The translations under genes were made by a program, and so were the position numbers. Positions 46,199 to 54,259 of a stretch of DNA of 64,000 nt are shown piece after piece. Source of the DNA: Umezawaea tangerina. Lineage in GTDB: Bacteria; Actinomycetota; Actinomycetes; Mycobacteriales; Pseudonocardiaceae. The DNA is taken from positions 1 to 64,000 of the forward strand of contig NZ_PVTF01000014.1 of the NCBI RefSeq assembly GCF_003002815.1, in the 5' to 3' direction. Within the stretch, counting starts at the first letter, position 1; each line of letters starts with the position of its first letter. The notes beneath the pieces were generated by a model. It did not search any database and had not been told where the DNA came from. It saw only the letters and a program-made list of their open reading frames with translations.

Positions 46199-46506
46199 CG
46201 GATCTCCTTGGCGAAGAAAGCCGTGGCGCGCTTGAGGATCTCCACATCGTCGGTCAGGCGGCGATTCTCCCGCCGCAGCCTCGCGAGCTCCTCGCGCTCG
46301 TCGGTGGTCAGCCCGTCGGCTCGGGTACCGGCGTCGCGTTCGGTCTGCACTACCCACTGCCGCACCGCGGTCTCGGTCAGGTCGAAGTCCTTCGCGACCT
46401 GCCCCACCGACCTGTCACCCCGCGAGCACAGCTCGACGATCTCGGTCTTGAACTCTGGGGTGAACGACCGCCGAGGCCGCCGCTTCTTCTTGCCCATGGG
46501 CTCCAT
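46195..46506 (-). CDS. IS3 transposase OrfA
   Basis: 103 residues from the ATG at 46506 (MEPMGKKKRRPRRSF). HTH_8-type DNA-binding domain (FTPEFKTEIVELCSRGDRSV, then FDLTETAVRQWVVQTE) and a leucine-zipper-like tail (RLRRENRRLTDDVEILKRA). OrfB starts inside its stop codon, so coupling is by GTGA overlap rather than programmed frameshift. Confidence 0.9.
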   Translation of the reverse strand: MEPMGKKKRRPRRSFTPEFKTEIVELCSRGDRSVGQVAKDFDLTETAVRQWVVQTERDAGTRADGLTTDEREELARLRRENRRLTDDVEILKRATAFFAKEIR

Positions 46507-46568
46507 GATGGGACATCCCTCCGGGGACACGCGTCCCCTGATCTCAGATGTCCGTCAAAACGGGTCAA

Positions 46569-47446
46569 GCCCACTGGCAAGTTCCATTCGGTATCCCACC
46601 TTCCGAACACACGCGTTGGCGGCCCTGTCAGAGGCGGACACAACGATTGGTCATGCGGCCAGAGCCCAGTCGCTACTCGATCAGGCCCACACCAGCTCGC
46701 GCTCCATCACCAACCAAACCGAGCTTGCCAACGCATTGGCATCAGTGGTCAGGGCACTGGCGTGGTCCGGTGATCACGACCGTGCTGAAGCCGTGGCAGA
46801 TTCCATAGTCGATTCCTATGAGCGGTGCCATGCCTTGGCTTCGATTGCTGAGAGAGTCGCTGGGGCTGGTGAATTCGACCGATCTGTTGCGTTGATCGAT
46901 CGAGCGGCTGAGTCAGCTCGGTCGGGAGATCACCTGCGCATACAGGGTGTCAGCTTGGCTTCGTTGGCAGCTACGGCTGGGAAGATTGGTGCTGTGGACC
47001 GCGCCTTGAACCTGATCAACGAGGTTGAGGCCATTACCTCCACGATCGCTGGCGCTCGTGGACAGAGCCGCTTGCGCATGTCGATGGCACAAGCACTTGC
47101 GGATTTCGGTGAGCTCGAGCGCGCAGAGGCGGTTGCCCAGTCGATCACTCCTTCCGATGACCGGAGCTGGGCGCTGGCTTCCATCGCGTGCGCGTTGGCT
47201 CGGCATGGCGAGTTTGACCGCGCTCAGACGCTTGCAGACTCCCTCATCGGCCCATACCAACACAGCTATGCCCTAACAGAGATCACGAAAGCTCCTGACT
47301 CACGGGTAGCGGCACGTGCGGTTGCCATGATCTTCATACTGGGCGATCGCTGGCGTGGAGTGCTTGCTGCGCTTGCACAGGTACAACCGGGAGCGCTCAC
47401 TGCGATCATCGACGAACTCAACAATCTCGCTAGCCTGGAACGATGA
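46569..47446 (+). pseudogene. 3' part of a helical-repeat (TPR-like) sensor gene
   Basis: The frame is open from the IS3 edge to 47446. It encodes about seven copies of a 30-35-residue helical repeat of the type ALAxxVRALAWSGDHDRAEAVADSI / ALASIAERVAGAGEFDRSVALID. Such repeats usually form the C-terminal sensor of STAND or caspase-type signalling proteins in actinobacteria. The 5' end, with any NTPase or effector domain, is missing and no natural start codon lies at the junction. It was removed by the IS3 event. Confidence 0.65.
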
Positions 47447-47669
47447 CGTGTATGAGGCGGAGCTGTGTCGACCCGCGGCTGCCTGGTCACATCCTGTGGC
47501 CGGTCAGGGCTCGCTCCCATCGTTAGACCTCTGAGCAGACACCATCTTTAGAGGAGTCTGATGTGGAGATACCTACCAGATGCACGTTGAGGACATCCGT
47601 ACGACGGAGTGCTTGTGTCCCAGGCTGTTGCGTCCTCGCTGGCCAGTCTCACACTGTACTAAGTGGAGC

Positions 47670-47711
47670 CTGGCAGTGTGAGGGTCAGGGGTTCGAGTCC
47701 CCTCAGCTCCA
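47670..47711 (+). repeat. att site A (3' half of tRNA-Ala)
   Basis: 42 bases from the anticodon loop (CTGGCAG, anticodon GGC) through the T arm (TTCGAGT loop) to acceptor CAGCTCC plus A. The T at position 70 of the acceptor would make the G3-U70 pair typical of tRNA-Ala. No full 5' half precedes it, so it is a duplicated integration end, not a tRNA gene. Confidence 0.85.
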
Positions 47712-47723
47712 TTCTTTCGAAGA

Positions 47724-47771
47724 GCCCGTCTGATTGAGCGGTTTCCGCTGGTCAGGCGGGTTTCTTGCTGT
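47724..47771 (+). terminator. Terminator after att site A
   Basis: GCCCGTCTGATTGAGCGG pairs with CCGCTGGTCAGGCGGGT around TTT (one bulge), followed by TTCTTGCTGTT. It is equivalent in position to the terminator after att site B, as expected when a tRNA end and its downstream flank are duplicated or supplied. Confidence 0.6.
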
Positions 47772-47788
47772 TCTGGGTCTGATCTTCG

Positions 47789-47920
47789 GTGATCGTCTGT
47801 TGGTCGTGTTGTGGTGACCCTGTGGAGCAGTTCTGGAGCAGGATTCTCCAGCGTGATCGTCGTGCTGGTCGCTGGACTGGGTGATCGTCGTGTCCCTCTC
47901 CCCAACGGTGTGAGGGTCAG
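47789..47920. repeat. Short direct repeats beside the integrase
   Basis: GTGATCGTC occurs at 47789, 47853 and 47881. GTGTGAGGGTCAG (47908-47920) repeats 13 bases of the att core. They lie between att site A and the integrase stop, where arm-type integrase or excisionase sites are expected. Confidence 0.4.
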
Positions 47921-47930
47921 TGGCTATTCG

Positions 47931-49136
47931 TTACGCGGCAAGTGGTCCGGAGACGTGGCGCTGTGACGGCTCGGGAGCCCTCGGGTGCGCTTTCACGTTG
48001 AGGTCTGCTTCGTGCCAGCGGCGTTGAAGGTCGTTGAGGAGTCGGAGTTCGACTTCGGGTGCGACGTGGGAGTAGACCTCGGTGACGCGATTCGATAGGT
48101 GGTGTCCAAGGCGTCTTGCTTGGGCGATTTCGGGTGCGCCTCCGGCGATGAGCCAGGTCTTGTGGCTGTGCCGTAGTCCGTGGAAGGTCAGTCCGGGTCG
48201 GATCGGCACCGTGCGGACGCCTGACTGCGGACGCTCTTCGTTGCCGTTGACCGCGGGTTTGAGGACACGACGGATGAAAGTACTGCGCCACAACCACGTT
48301 CCGCCTTCGGCGGTGAACACGAACTCGTTGTCGTGGCGTTCGAGGTGCTTGCGCAGCATGGTGACGAGGAACGGCGGCAGCGTGATCGTCCGAGCCGATG
48401 ACGCGGTCTTGGGCGAGCCGAGCCAGCGCGTGTGCGCGCTCTCGTGCAGGGACCCGGTGCGGGCGTTGATGATCAGGACGCCGCGGTCGAGGTCGACGTT
48501 GTCGCGGTGCAGGCCGGTGAGTTCACCCCAGCGGCAGCCGGTCCAGGCGGCGGTGATGATCAGCAGGCTGGCGGTGTCGCCGCCGAGTGCGGCGGCCTGT
48601 TCGGCGATGCGAAGCACCTCGGTTGGTGTTGCCCAGACGCGTTCGCGTTCGATGCGGTGGCTGCGTCGTCCTCGGCGGCGGTAGCGGCGGATGGGGTTGG
48701 TGGGGATGAGACCTTCGTCGACGGCGTCGGTGAGGATCATCGACAGGACTTTGACGATGGTGGCTACGGTGGTGTTGGCGTAGCCGAGCTGGCGCAGGTC
48801 GCTGATCCATTTGTTCACGCCGAGTGTCGTGATGGCGTTGAGTGGCGTGGTAGCCCAGCGGAGCAGGATGTGGCAGCGCAGGACGCTGCGGTAGTTGTCG
48901 ATCGTTCGTGGGTCGAGGTCGAGCGCGGCGAACCAGGTCTCGGCCCATTCAGCCACGGTGGTGCGTCCGCGGGTGGGGTCCAGCCAGGTGTTGCGGCGTT
49001 GATCGGTCTCGATGTCGGCGGCGTGGTTGTCTGCTGCGCGCTGGGTGGTGAAGCCGGAGATCGAGACGATATGCCCGTCGCCGGTGCGGTAGCGGACTCG
49101 CCAGGACTGCATGCCGATCTGTTCCGTCCAAGCCAT
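47931..49136 (-). CDS. int: Tyrosine integrase of the island
   Basis: 401 residues from the ATG at 49136, with GGAGGT 6 nt upstream. It has an N-terminal AP2-like/arm-binding region, a SAM-like core-binding domain (TVAEWAETWFAALDLDPRTI) and a catalytic domain with Arg in TGCRWGELTGLH, HxxR in FHGLRHSHKTWL, His in LGHHLSNRVTEV and nucleophile Tyr in EVYSHV. It should recombine at the tRNA-Ala 3' end, the classic target of actinobacterial integrases. It lies 220 bp inside att site A, transcribed towards it. Confidence 0.93.
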   Translation of the reverse strand: MAWTEQIGMQSWRVRYRTGDGHIVSISGFTTQRAADNHAADIETDQRRNTWLDPTRGRTTVAEWAETWFAALDLDPRTIDNYRSVLRCHILLRWATTPLNAITTLGVNKWISDLRQLGYANTTVATIVKVLSMILTDAVDEGLIPTNPIRRYRRRGRRSHRIERERVWATPTEVLRIAEQAAALGGDTASLLIITAAWTGCRWGELTGLHRDNVDLDRGVLIINARTGSLHESAHTRWLGSPKTASSARTITLPPFLVTMLRKHLERHDNEFVFTAEGGTWLWRSTFIRRVLKPAVNGNEERPQSGVRTVPIRPGLTFHGLRHSHKTWLIAGGAPEIAQARRLGHHLSNRVTEVYSHVAPEVELRLLNDLQRRWHEADLNVKAHPRAPEPSQRHVSGPLAA

Positions 49137-49487
49137 GACGACCTCCAGAGGAAGTGGTGATGTCGTCCGTTGTCCGCCGTCACCTGCTTGATCGCAAGTC
49201 TGGATGTAGACAGCACAGGTCCTTGGGGTGCATGGAAACATCAACTCGAACGCCCACTTGAGAACTTCGGCAGTGCGTGCGTCCTGCTAGTCATTTGGGC
49301 AACCTGACGAACGCTAGCTCCGACTCGCACCGTTTATGCAGGTCGTCTCGGCCGAATCAGCGGACGAGGTGGCGAGGGTCGGCAGGGTCGTAGATGCCCT
49401 AGCCGAATGCCTCCATGATGTCCAAGTCGTACGACGATGATCGTTGCTGCTGTTGAGGGGCAGGAGTCCGTCCATCATATGGTTCAT

Positions 49488-49710
49488 TCAGTCCTCCTGG
49501 ATCGCCGCCTCGCCGTCAGGAACGCCCACGTCGGTGTCGAAGCTGAACACGTCTTCCGCGTTTCGCAGTCCTGGGGTCGTATCGAGGATGTCGCTGAGCT
49601 GGGGGTTTGGTGTTCTGGATGGTGATCCATAGCGCGTACTCGTCGGCGAGGCACTGCGGTCGTCCGGAAGTGTTGCAGTTCCTGGACAACGTGGGTGATC
49701 CGCCACAGGG
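49488..49710 (-). pseudogene. Possible gene fragment
   Basis: The minus strand ends with a natural-looking tail (PQLSDILDTTPGLRNAEDVF, then SFDTDVGVPDGEAAIQED). Just upstream in another frame is CLADEYALWITIQNTK. Together they suggest the last 60 residues of a frameshifted gene. The remainder of 49137-49892 holds nothing recognisable. Confidence 0.2.
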
Positions 49711-49892
49711 CTGACCGTGGCTACAGTTGGTGACAGTCGAGCCGGATACAGTCCATTTCGGTGAATTTCTTCGTCCATTAGAGCGCTCAATTCTCGTCGG
49801 CGCATCTGGGTAGAATGGGCCGTTGGGCCGTTTCGGTGAGGTGTGTCGGTTTTCCTGCCGTATCGATTGAGAGTCATGCTTGGCTGGAAGTT

Positions 49893-50318
49893 ATGGACAT
49901 CCCACTCGACGCCACCGCGCTGAGCGCATATGCGGCGCAAACCATGGTGAGCACGATGGTTACCGAGGGCTGGAAAGAGGCAAGGGCATGGCTGGGGAGG
50001 TTCTTCTCGAAGTCCAGCGGTGAGGGGGACGCCGAGCTGGCCGTGATCGACATGAGCGAAGAGCAACTCGCCGAGGCGGACGACGCCGACATCGAGGTGC
50101 TCCGACGAGCTTCGGTGCGAAGGATCTCCTCGCGACTGGAAGGGTTCCTAACCCGAAACCCGGATGCCTTGGAGGAGCTTCGTTCGTTCCTTTCGGAGCA
50201 TCCTCAAGCGTCGAATACCTACACGGTCGGCAGTCAGAACGCGGTTGCCACTAACCATGGACAGGTTTTCCAGTCCGGGGGAGCGCAGACGATCAACCAG
50301 GCTGGGCGGAACTCGTGA
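49893..50318 (+). CDS. Putative amyloid-signalling effector (Bell-like)
   Basis: 141 residues from ATG 49893 (MDIPLDATALSAYAAQTMVS). The first 100 residues are predicted all-helical, beginning with a hydrophobic/amphipathic stretch (ALSAYAAQTMVSTMVTEGWK) followed by acidic and basic helices. This is the shape of the Bell domains described as bacterial analogues of HeLo/MLKL pore formers. After a short linker the C-terminus carries GQVFQSGGAQTIN, a RHIM-like amyloid-type motif. The next gene begins inside its stop (GTGA) and carries the same motif at its N-terminus. Inference: motif templating by the receptor converts this protein into a membrane-damaging state that kills the infected cell. 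Confidence 0.65.
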   Translation: MDIPLDATALSAYAAQTMVSTMVTEGWKEARAWLGRFFSKSSGEGDAELAVIDMSEEQLAEADDADIEVLRRASVRRISSRLEGFLTRNPDALEELRSFLSEHPQASNTYTVGSQNAVATNHGQVFQSGGAQTINQAGRNS

Positions 50319-52270
50319 CGCCAGACGATACCGAGGTCAGGTCGGCCGGAACGACGCTTCACGCGTGGGCCGACAGCGGTGGGCAGGTCTTCCAATCTGC
50401 CGGGCCCCAGACCATCTACGGCCTTGACATGTTGCACCCGGAGCCGATAGCTCCCAACGACTTGACCGTTGCCATGCAGGCCTTCGTCGACCCACCTGGC
50501 ATGCAGTCAGCCCGCGAGGCGCTGGGAATCCATGGTGTCGCGGTGCTTGTAGCGGAACAGGGTGACGGAGCGAGCACGGCAGCGGTCAGACTGCTCGGCG
50601 AGTACAAAGCCAACGATGGTGAGTACGTTGGCAGCTTGCAGACCCTCACTGTGGACTGGGCGATTCCCAACACTTCTCGAATTCCCCGCGAGCCCCGCGT
50701 AGGTTATCTGCTCGACCTGACGGCGGAGGACGAAGAGTTGAGGACGGGTTTCCGTAGCGGGCTTGTGCGCCTGGGATCTCAACTTGTGAACTCTGGATCA
50801 TGTTTGGTTGTCCTGGTGACACGCGATCAATGGGGCGACGTGACGCGCGACCCAGAACTGAAGGGAATCACCGCACCCCTCGGCCGCCCAGACGCACGCG
50901 CACTTGCTATAAAACACGTTAACGCACTCCATAGGCGACCCGATCGGCTGCCATCCCTTGACCGCAACGATATCTCAAATGTGTTGTCGTCGCAGGCGAA
51001 ACCTGGTCTAGCTGCCGAACTGGCGCATGCTCTGGCGATCGCTGAAGGGGAGAACCTTGAGGCACGGCTGCGTGAAGTGTTGGAATGGCGGGAGTACGTG
51101 CGTCAACGCTTCGACGATACCGGCGAGCAATGGGAGAGGGCCTTGTTGTGGACCGTGGCCGCTCTCGATGGCGCACCCAAGCGGGTCATCATCGAAGCGG
51201 CACGCGATCTGCTAAATCGTCTAAAGATCACCATCGATCTTGGTCAGGCGCTGGTGAAACGGGACCTGACCTCGTGCCTGACCACCATCCAAGCAAGGCA
51301 GCACGACGGCACCGTGTCGATCAACGCCGGGATGCCAGGGGTCGCATCGGTGGTACTGGCGCACATCTGGCAGGAGTACGTCGAGTTGCGTGACGTCATG
51401 CTGGACTGGCTGACGAGTATCGGTGCCCGCGGTGGCGTGGCGGCATCGTTCTCACATGAGGTGTCACAAGCGCTTCTTTCGCTTGCCGAGCACGACGACG
51501 GCGGTGCGGTGCTGAGCTCATTATCCGCATGGGTGAACGAGAACACCGGCCGCCGCGACCTCATCGCCAGGTTGTTGGAAGACGCGGCTTTTGAGGGAAA
51601 GGTTGAGCGGCCTGCTCGCAAGTTGCTCCTGGACTGGGCGAAAACGACCAACACCGCACAGCACGCCGTTGTGGCACAGGTCTGTGGCGGGCGGTTCGGC
51701 CGCAGATACCCCGAGCGGGCACTCGTGCGCCTGAGGTGGTTGTTCATCAAGGGTGGCGAGGAGTCCAAGCAACGGGCTGGCGATGCCCTCCGAGCGCTGT
51801 TCGTGAGCAACGAAGACATCAACTGCGCGGTGCTCAACACGGTGCTTGCTTGGGACGTCGAGGTAGCGCTCGCAGCGTTCACCATGACCATTACGGCAAC
51901 AACGACGACGTTACCTCAGCTTGCCGTGCTGCTTGATCCCGTGCGCGATCCAGCCGGAGAGGTCGAGCGAGCGCTGGTCGTCGGCTGGCGAATCATCTTT
52001 AGCAGCAGGGAGAATGCCGCAGATCAGGTGGCAGCGCTGCGCAGCTGGTTCGACGCCGCTGGTACCGGAGCCTTACCAGGCGACCGAGTCATGGCGATCC
52101 TGCGAGCGGCAGGATCATCGGTGTTGGGCGGGAGTTCGGTCATCGGTCTCGCGATCAAGGCGACGCAGGATTCCGGCGGTGCAGGAGCCGACGCTTGTGC
52201 ACAACTGATCAATGGATTGATGGCCGACGTAGCCGCCGACGCCGGAGCGCTGAGCGGACGTGTTGGGTGA
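50315..52270 (+). CDS. Putative amyloid-signalling receptor
   Basis: 651 residues. Residues 23-34 read GQVFQSAGPQTI, matching the effector's C-terminal motif. A P-loop-like region follows (VAVLVAEQGDGASTAAVRLL) in which the expected Lys is missing, then GYLLDLTAEDEEL and SCLVVLVTRDQWGDV in Walker-B and sensor-like positions, so nucleotide binding is doubtful or atypical. The rest is helical, with no clean TPR, WD40 or HEAT pattern. NLR-type receptors paired with Bell effectors carry the amyloid motif at the N-terminus exactly like this. What it senses is unknown. Both neighbours overlap it by 4 nt. Confidence 0.6.
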   Translation: MTPDDTEVRSAGTTLHAWADSGGQVFQSAGPQTIYGLDMLHPEPIAPNDLTVAMQAFVDPPGMQSAREALGIHGVAVLVAEQGDGASTAAVRLLGEYKANDGEYVGSLQTLTVDWAIPNTSRIPREPRVGYLLDLTAEDEELRTGFRSGLVRLGSQLVNSGSCLVVLVTRDQWGDVTRDPELKGITAPLGRPDARALAIKHVNALHRRPDRLPSLDRNDISNVLSSQAKPGLAAELAHALAIAEGENLEARLREVLEWREYVRQRFDDTGEQWERALLWTVAALDGAPKRVIIEAARDLLNRLKITIDLGQALVKRDLTSCLTTIQARQHDGTVSINAGMPGVASVVLAHIWQEYVELRDVMLDWLTSIGARGGVAASFSHEVSQALLSLAEHDDGGAVLSSLSAWVNENTGRRDLIARLLEDAAFEGKVERPARKLLLDWAKTTNTAQHAVVAQVCGGRFGRRYPERALVRLRWLFIKGGEESKQRAGDALRALFVSNEDINCAVLNTVLAWDVEVALAAFTMTITATTTTLPQLAVLLDPVRDPAGEVERALVVGWRIIFSSRENAADQVAALRSWFDAAGTGALPGDRVMAILRAAGSSVLGGSSVIGLAIKATQDSGGAGADACAQLINGLMADVAADAGALSGRVG

Positions 52271-53043
52271 GCTGGTTTCGCCGCAAAGTCAGCGCCATGG
52301 ATCACGTCCCGCCGTCAGCGAGTGAATCGGTCTTTACCACGGTGCTGCCCAGCCAGTTGCCAGGTCTACGATTCCAAGCCCAGATCGCCGTTTCTTGGAG
52401 AGAGGATGCGGATCCTGGCATTGGTGGACCAGCGGCACGCGCCGAAGTCCGTGCTCGCGCGCATATTCGACGGCTTGCCGCCCGGATCACGAGCCGGTGC
52501 ACCGTGCTGGACTGTGAGCAAGCTGCTGACGAAGTGCTTCTCGGACTGTTCAAGCCTGCTGCGGTCCCAGGCTTGCCCGCGATGAGCACATGGATCCGCG
52601 ACATCAGCCTGCAGGCGTCGCATGCGGACGTGGCCCAAGCCGAAGAACACCTGGCCGCTCAACGTCACGAGCACTTGCGGGCGTACCGAGTGCGGACGCA
52701 GGCCGAGAACGTGCGTGCCCTACTGTCCGAACCCGGTCTGGCTCACGCGTGGTTCCTGGCTAGCGGACGAGCCGAGCCGAACCTTGACGCGCTCAAGGTC
52801 CTCAAGGAGGCGTGTGACCTCGTCGTAAAATCCGGAGCCCTGACCGAGGCCGGTCCATCGACGCACGATCCGCTCTCGCACACCGTTTCCTTGCTGCTTA
52901 GCAGACTTGATACCACTGAGCGACAGGTTTTGCTTGACAGGTTGCCCGCATTTTTAGAAATGTTCGGCCAGGGGGAACTCGGGGACCAGATGCGCAGCGG
53001 CGACTCAGGCGGCGATCTGCCAACCCAGTGGCACATGGCATGA
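52267..53043 (+). CDS. SPFH-like (stomatin/prohibitin-type) protein
   Basis: 258 residues from the GTG at 52267, which overlaps the receptor stop (GTGA). The centre reads as an SPFH-like domain: LRFQAQIAVSWRED (strand), then AHIRRLAARITSRCTVLDCE, a helix pair, MSTWIRDISLQASHADVAQA and a long charged helix (EHLAAQRHEHLRAYRVRTQA). Proteins of this layout occur in actinobacterial signalling clusters. There is no membrane helix, unlike true stomatins. As the third member of the effector-receptor operon it may scaffold or restrain the pair at the membrane; that is inference. Confidence 0.45.
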   Translation: MSWFRRKVSAMDHVPPSASESVFTTVLPSQLPGLRFQAQIAVSWREDADPGIGGPAARAEVRARAHIRRLAARITSRCTVLDCEQAADEVLLGLFKPAAVPGLPAMSTWIRDISLQASHADVAQAEEHLAAQRHEHLRAYRVRTQAENVRALLSEPGLAHAWFLASGRAEPNLDALKVLKEACDLVVKSGALTEAGPSTHDPLSHTVSLLLSRLDTTERQVLLDRLPAFLEMFGQGELGDQMRSGDSGGDLPTQWHMA

Positions 53044-53363
53044 GCAGCTGTGACTCACGCACAGCATGTACACCGAGTTCGGCGGGCAGCGCACAGCGCA
53101 TGGACCGTGGACGTGTCGGTGACCCACTCTTGGGGCACGCTGGTCTGTGACGTCGGCATGTGGGCGTTGAGGCAGATGCGGTGCAGACACTCAGCGCCGC
53201 GTGTCCATCCAGAACGCCGTCGGCCTTCACCACATACGGCGCGTTCATGACCCGCAGGGCACTGGCCACGTTCGTGTCAACTGCGCCGAAAACCAGTCAC
53301 GCCCACGGATCTTGGGTGACACAATCAGCTCTCTGCAGAAGCAGGAGAAAGGGAAGTGCCGCC
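53044..53363. other. Gene-free stretch
   Basis: 320 bases between the SPFH-like gene and the companion gene. Nothing recognised except the presumed promoter of the next gene. Confidence 0.4.
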
Positions 53364-54179
53364 GTGGACCAACTGAAGTTCGACCCAGGGCTCGGGACCT
53401 ACGTCGTTAATGTCGCCCCGGACAGCGTATGGATCTCGAAGGGGATGGGTGCACACAATCTCCAGCTTCAACTGGAGGTGGGTATCCCGGAAGTCGGCGT
53501 GGAGGCTGGCAGGTTGCTGTCCCTGGAAACGACCCTCTACGCCCTACAGAGCGCTGGCCCCAGCGTTCCTCTTGGCTCGGCCAACGTGTCGATCCCCTTC
53601 ACTCCCAACGGCGAGACGCGTCGGCAGCCTCTCCAATACCTCATCACAAACGCTCAGCTGTTGGCCCTCGAACAGAGCCGGGCTGGCGATCTGCGCCTGG
53701 AATTGCACGTGCGCGGGTTCCTACCGCAAGCGTCTGGCTTCCCCGGCGGTCCCGTGGCCACCGAACACATCAGCATCGCCGAAAGCCGGTGGCGCCAGCA
53801 ACTTGCTGGCCTCGGCCGCACCCTCGGCGTCGAGATGATGATCCCCTTCCCCGCGGACGACGAGCCAGTCAGGGGCATCGCCGAGTTTCTGCGTGAGGCA
53901 CAGCGACTGCTCTGTGGCAACGAGATCGATAGCGCCATGCTCCAGGTACGGAAGGCACTCGAAGCCATCAAGGCAACGAGCAGCTGGAACTGGCCGGGGA
54001 AGAAGAACAAAGTCGACTGCACCGCCGACGAGCGATGGGCACTGATTCGCTCGGCGCTGGAAGACCAAGCCAGCGGGGCCATGCACGGCGACGCGGGCAC
54101 CAAAGACTACGACTACAGCCGGGCAGAGGTCGAGGTGCTGATCGCCATGACCGCGGCTCTGCTACGCATCGTGTCCTGA
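53364..54179 (+). CDS. Defence-companion protein, paralogue of the 44.0-kb gene
   Basis: 271 residues from the GTG at 53364, 8 nt after GGGAAG. The N-terminal 150 residues look beta-rich (VWISKGMGAHNLQLQLEVGI). The C-terminal 120 residues repeat the pattern of the 44010-44861 product: LREAQRLLCGNEIDSAMLQV, RKALEAIKATS, DERWALIRSALEDQASGAMH, and SRAEVEVLIAMTAALLRIVS. Spacing between the two proteins is nearly constant over this half. Both copies sit downstream of a defence operon. Function unknown; a shared regulatory or abortive role is possible. Confidence 0.6.
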   Translation: MDQLKFDPGLGTYVVNVAPDSVWISKGMGAHNLQLQLEVGIPEVGVEAGRLLSLETTLYALQSAGPSVPLGSANVSIPFTPNGETRRQPLQYLITNAQLLALEQSRAGDLRLELHVRGFLPQASGFPGGPVATEHISIAESRWRQQLAGLGRTLGVEMMIPFPADDEPVRGIAEFLREAQRLLCGNEIDSAMLQVRKALEAIKATSSWNWPGKKNKVDCTADERWALIRSALEDQASGAMHGDAGTKDYDYSRAEVEVLIAMTAALLRIVS

Positions 54180-54259
54180 CCGGTGGTTCCCCACCATGGC
54201 ATAGAGAGAACTGGCAGGGATCGGCTCGTAGGGTCAACTTGGCGATAGGAGGGTGAGGG

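Larger units (their letters stand above)
45272..46568 (-). mobile_element. IS3-family insertion sequence, complete
   Basis: 1297 bp. The ends are imperfect inverted repeats opening TTGACCCGTTTT and running about 20 bp with two mismatches. It holds OrfA and OrfB on the minus strand, both intact. No 3-4-bp target duplication is visible (GGGA before, GCCC after). Its neighbours, a transposase remnant on the left and a 5'-less gene on the right, do not fit together, suggesting a deletion mediated by the element. Confidence 0.85.

Noticed and set aside
46195-46357. Programmed frameshift between IS3 OrfA and OrfB
   Set aside because: OrfB has its own GTG overlapping the OrfA stop and no slippery A-rich heptamer was seen at the junction.
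47670-47711. Complete tRNA gene
   Set aside because: Only the 3' half from the anticodon loop onward is present at all three sites; no matching D arm or acceptor 5' strand could be folded with confidence.
47573-47905. Minus-strand frame containing GAEGTRTPDPHTARL
   Set aside because: It runs antisense across att site A and is the well-known spurious translation of a tRNA 3' end, not a gene.
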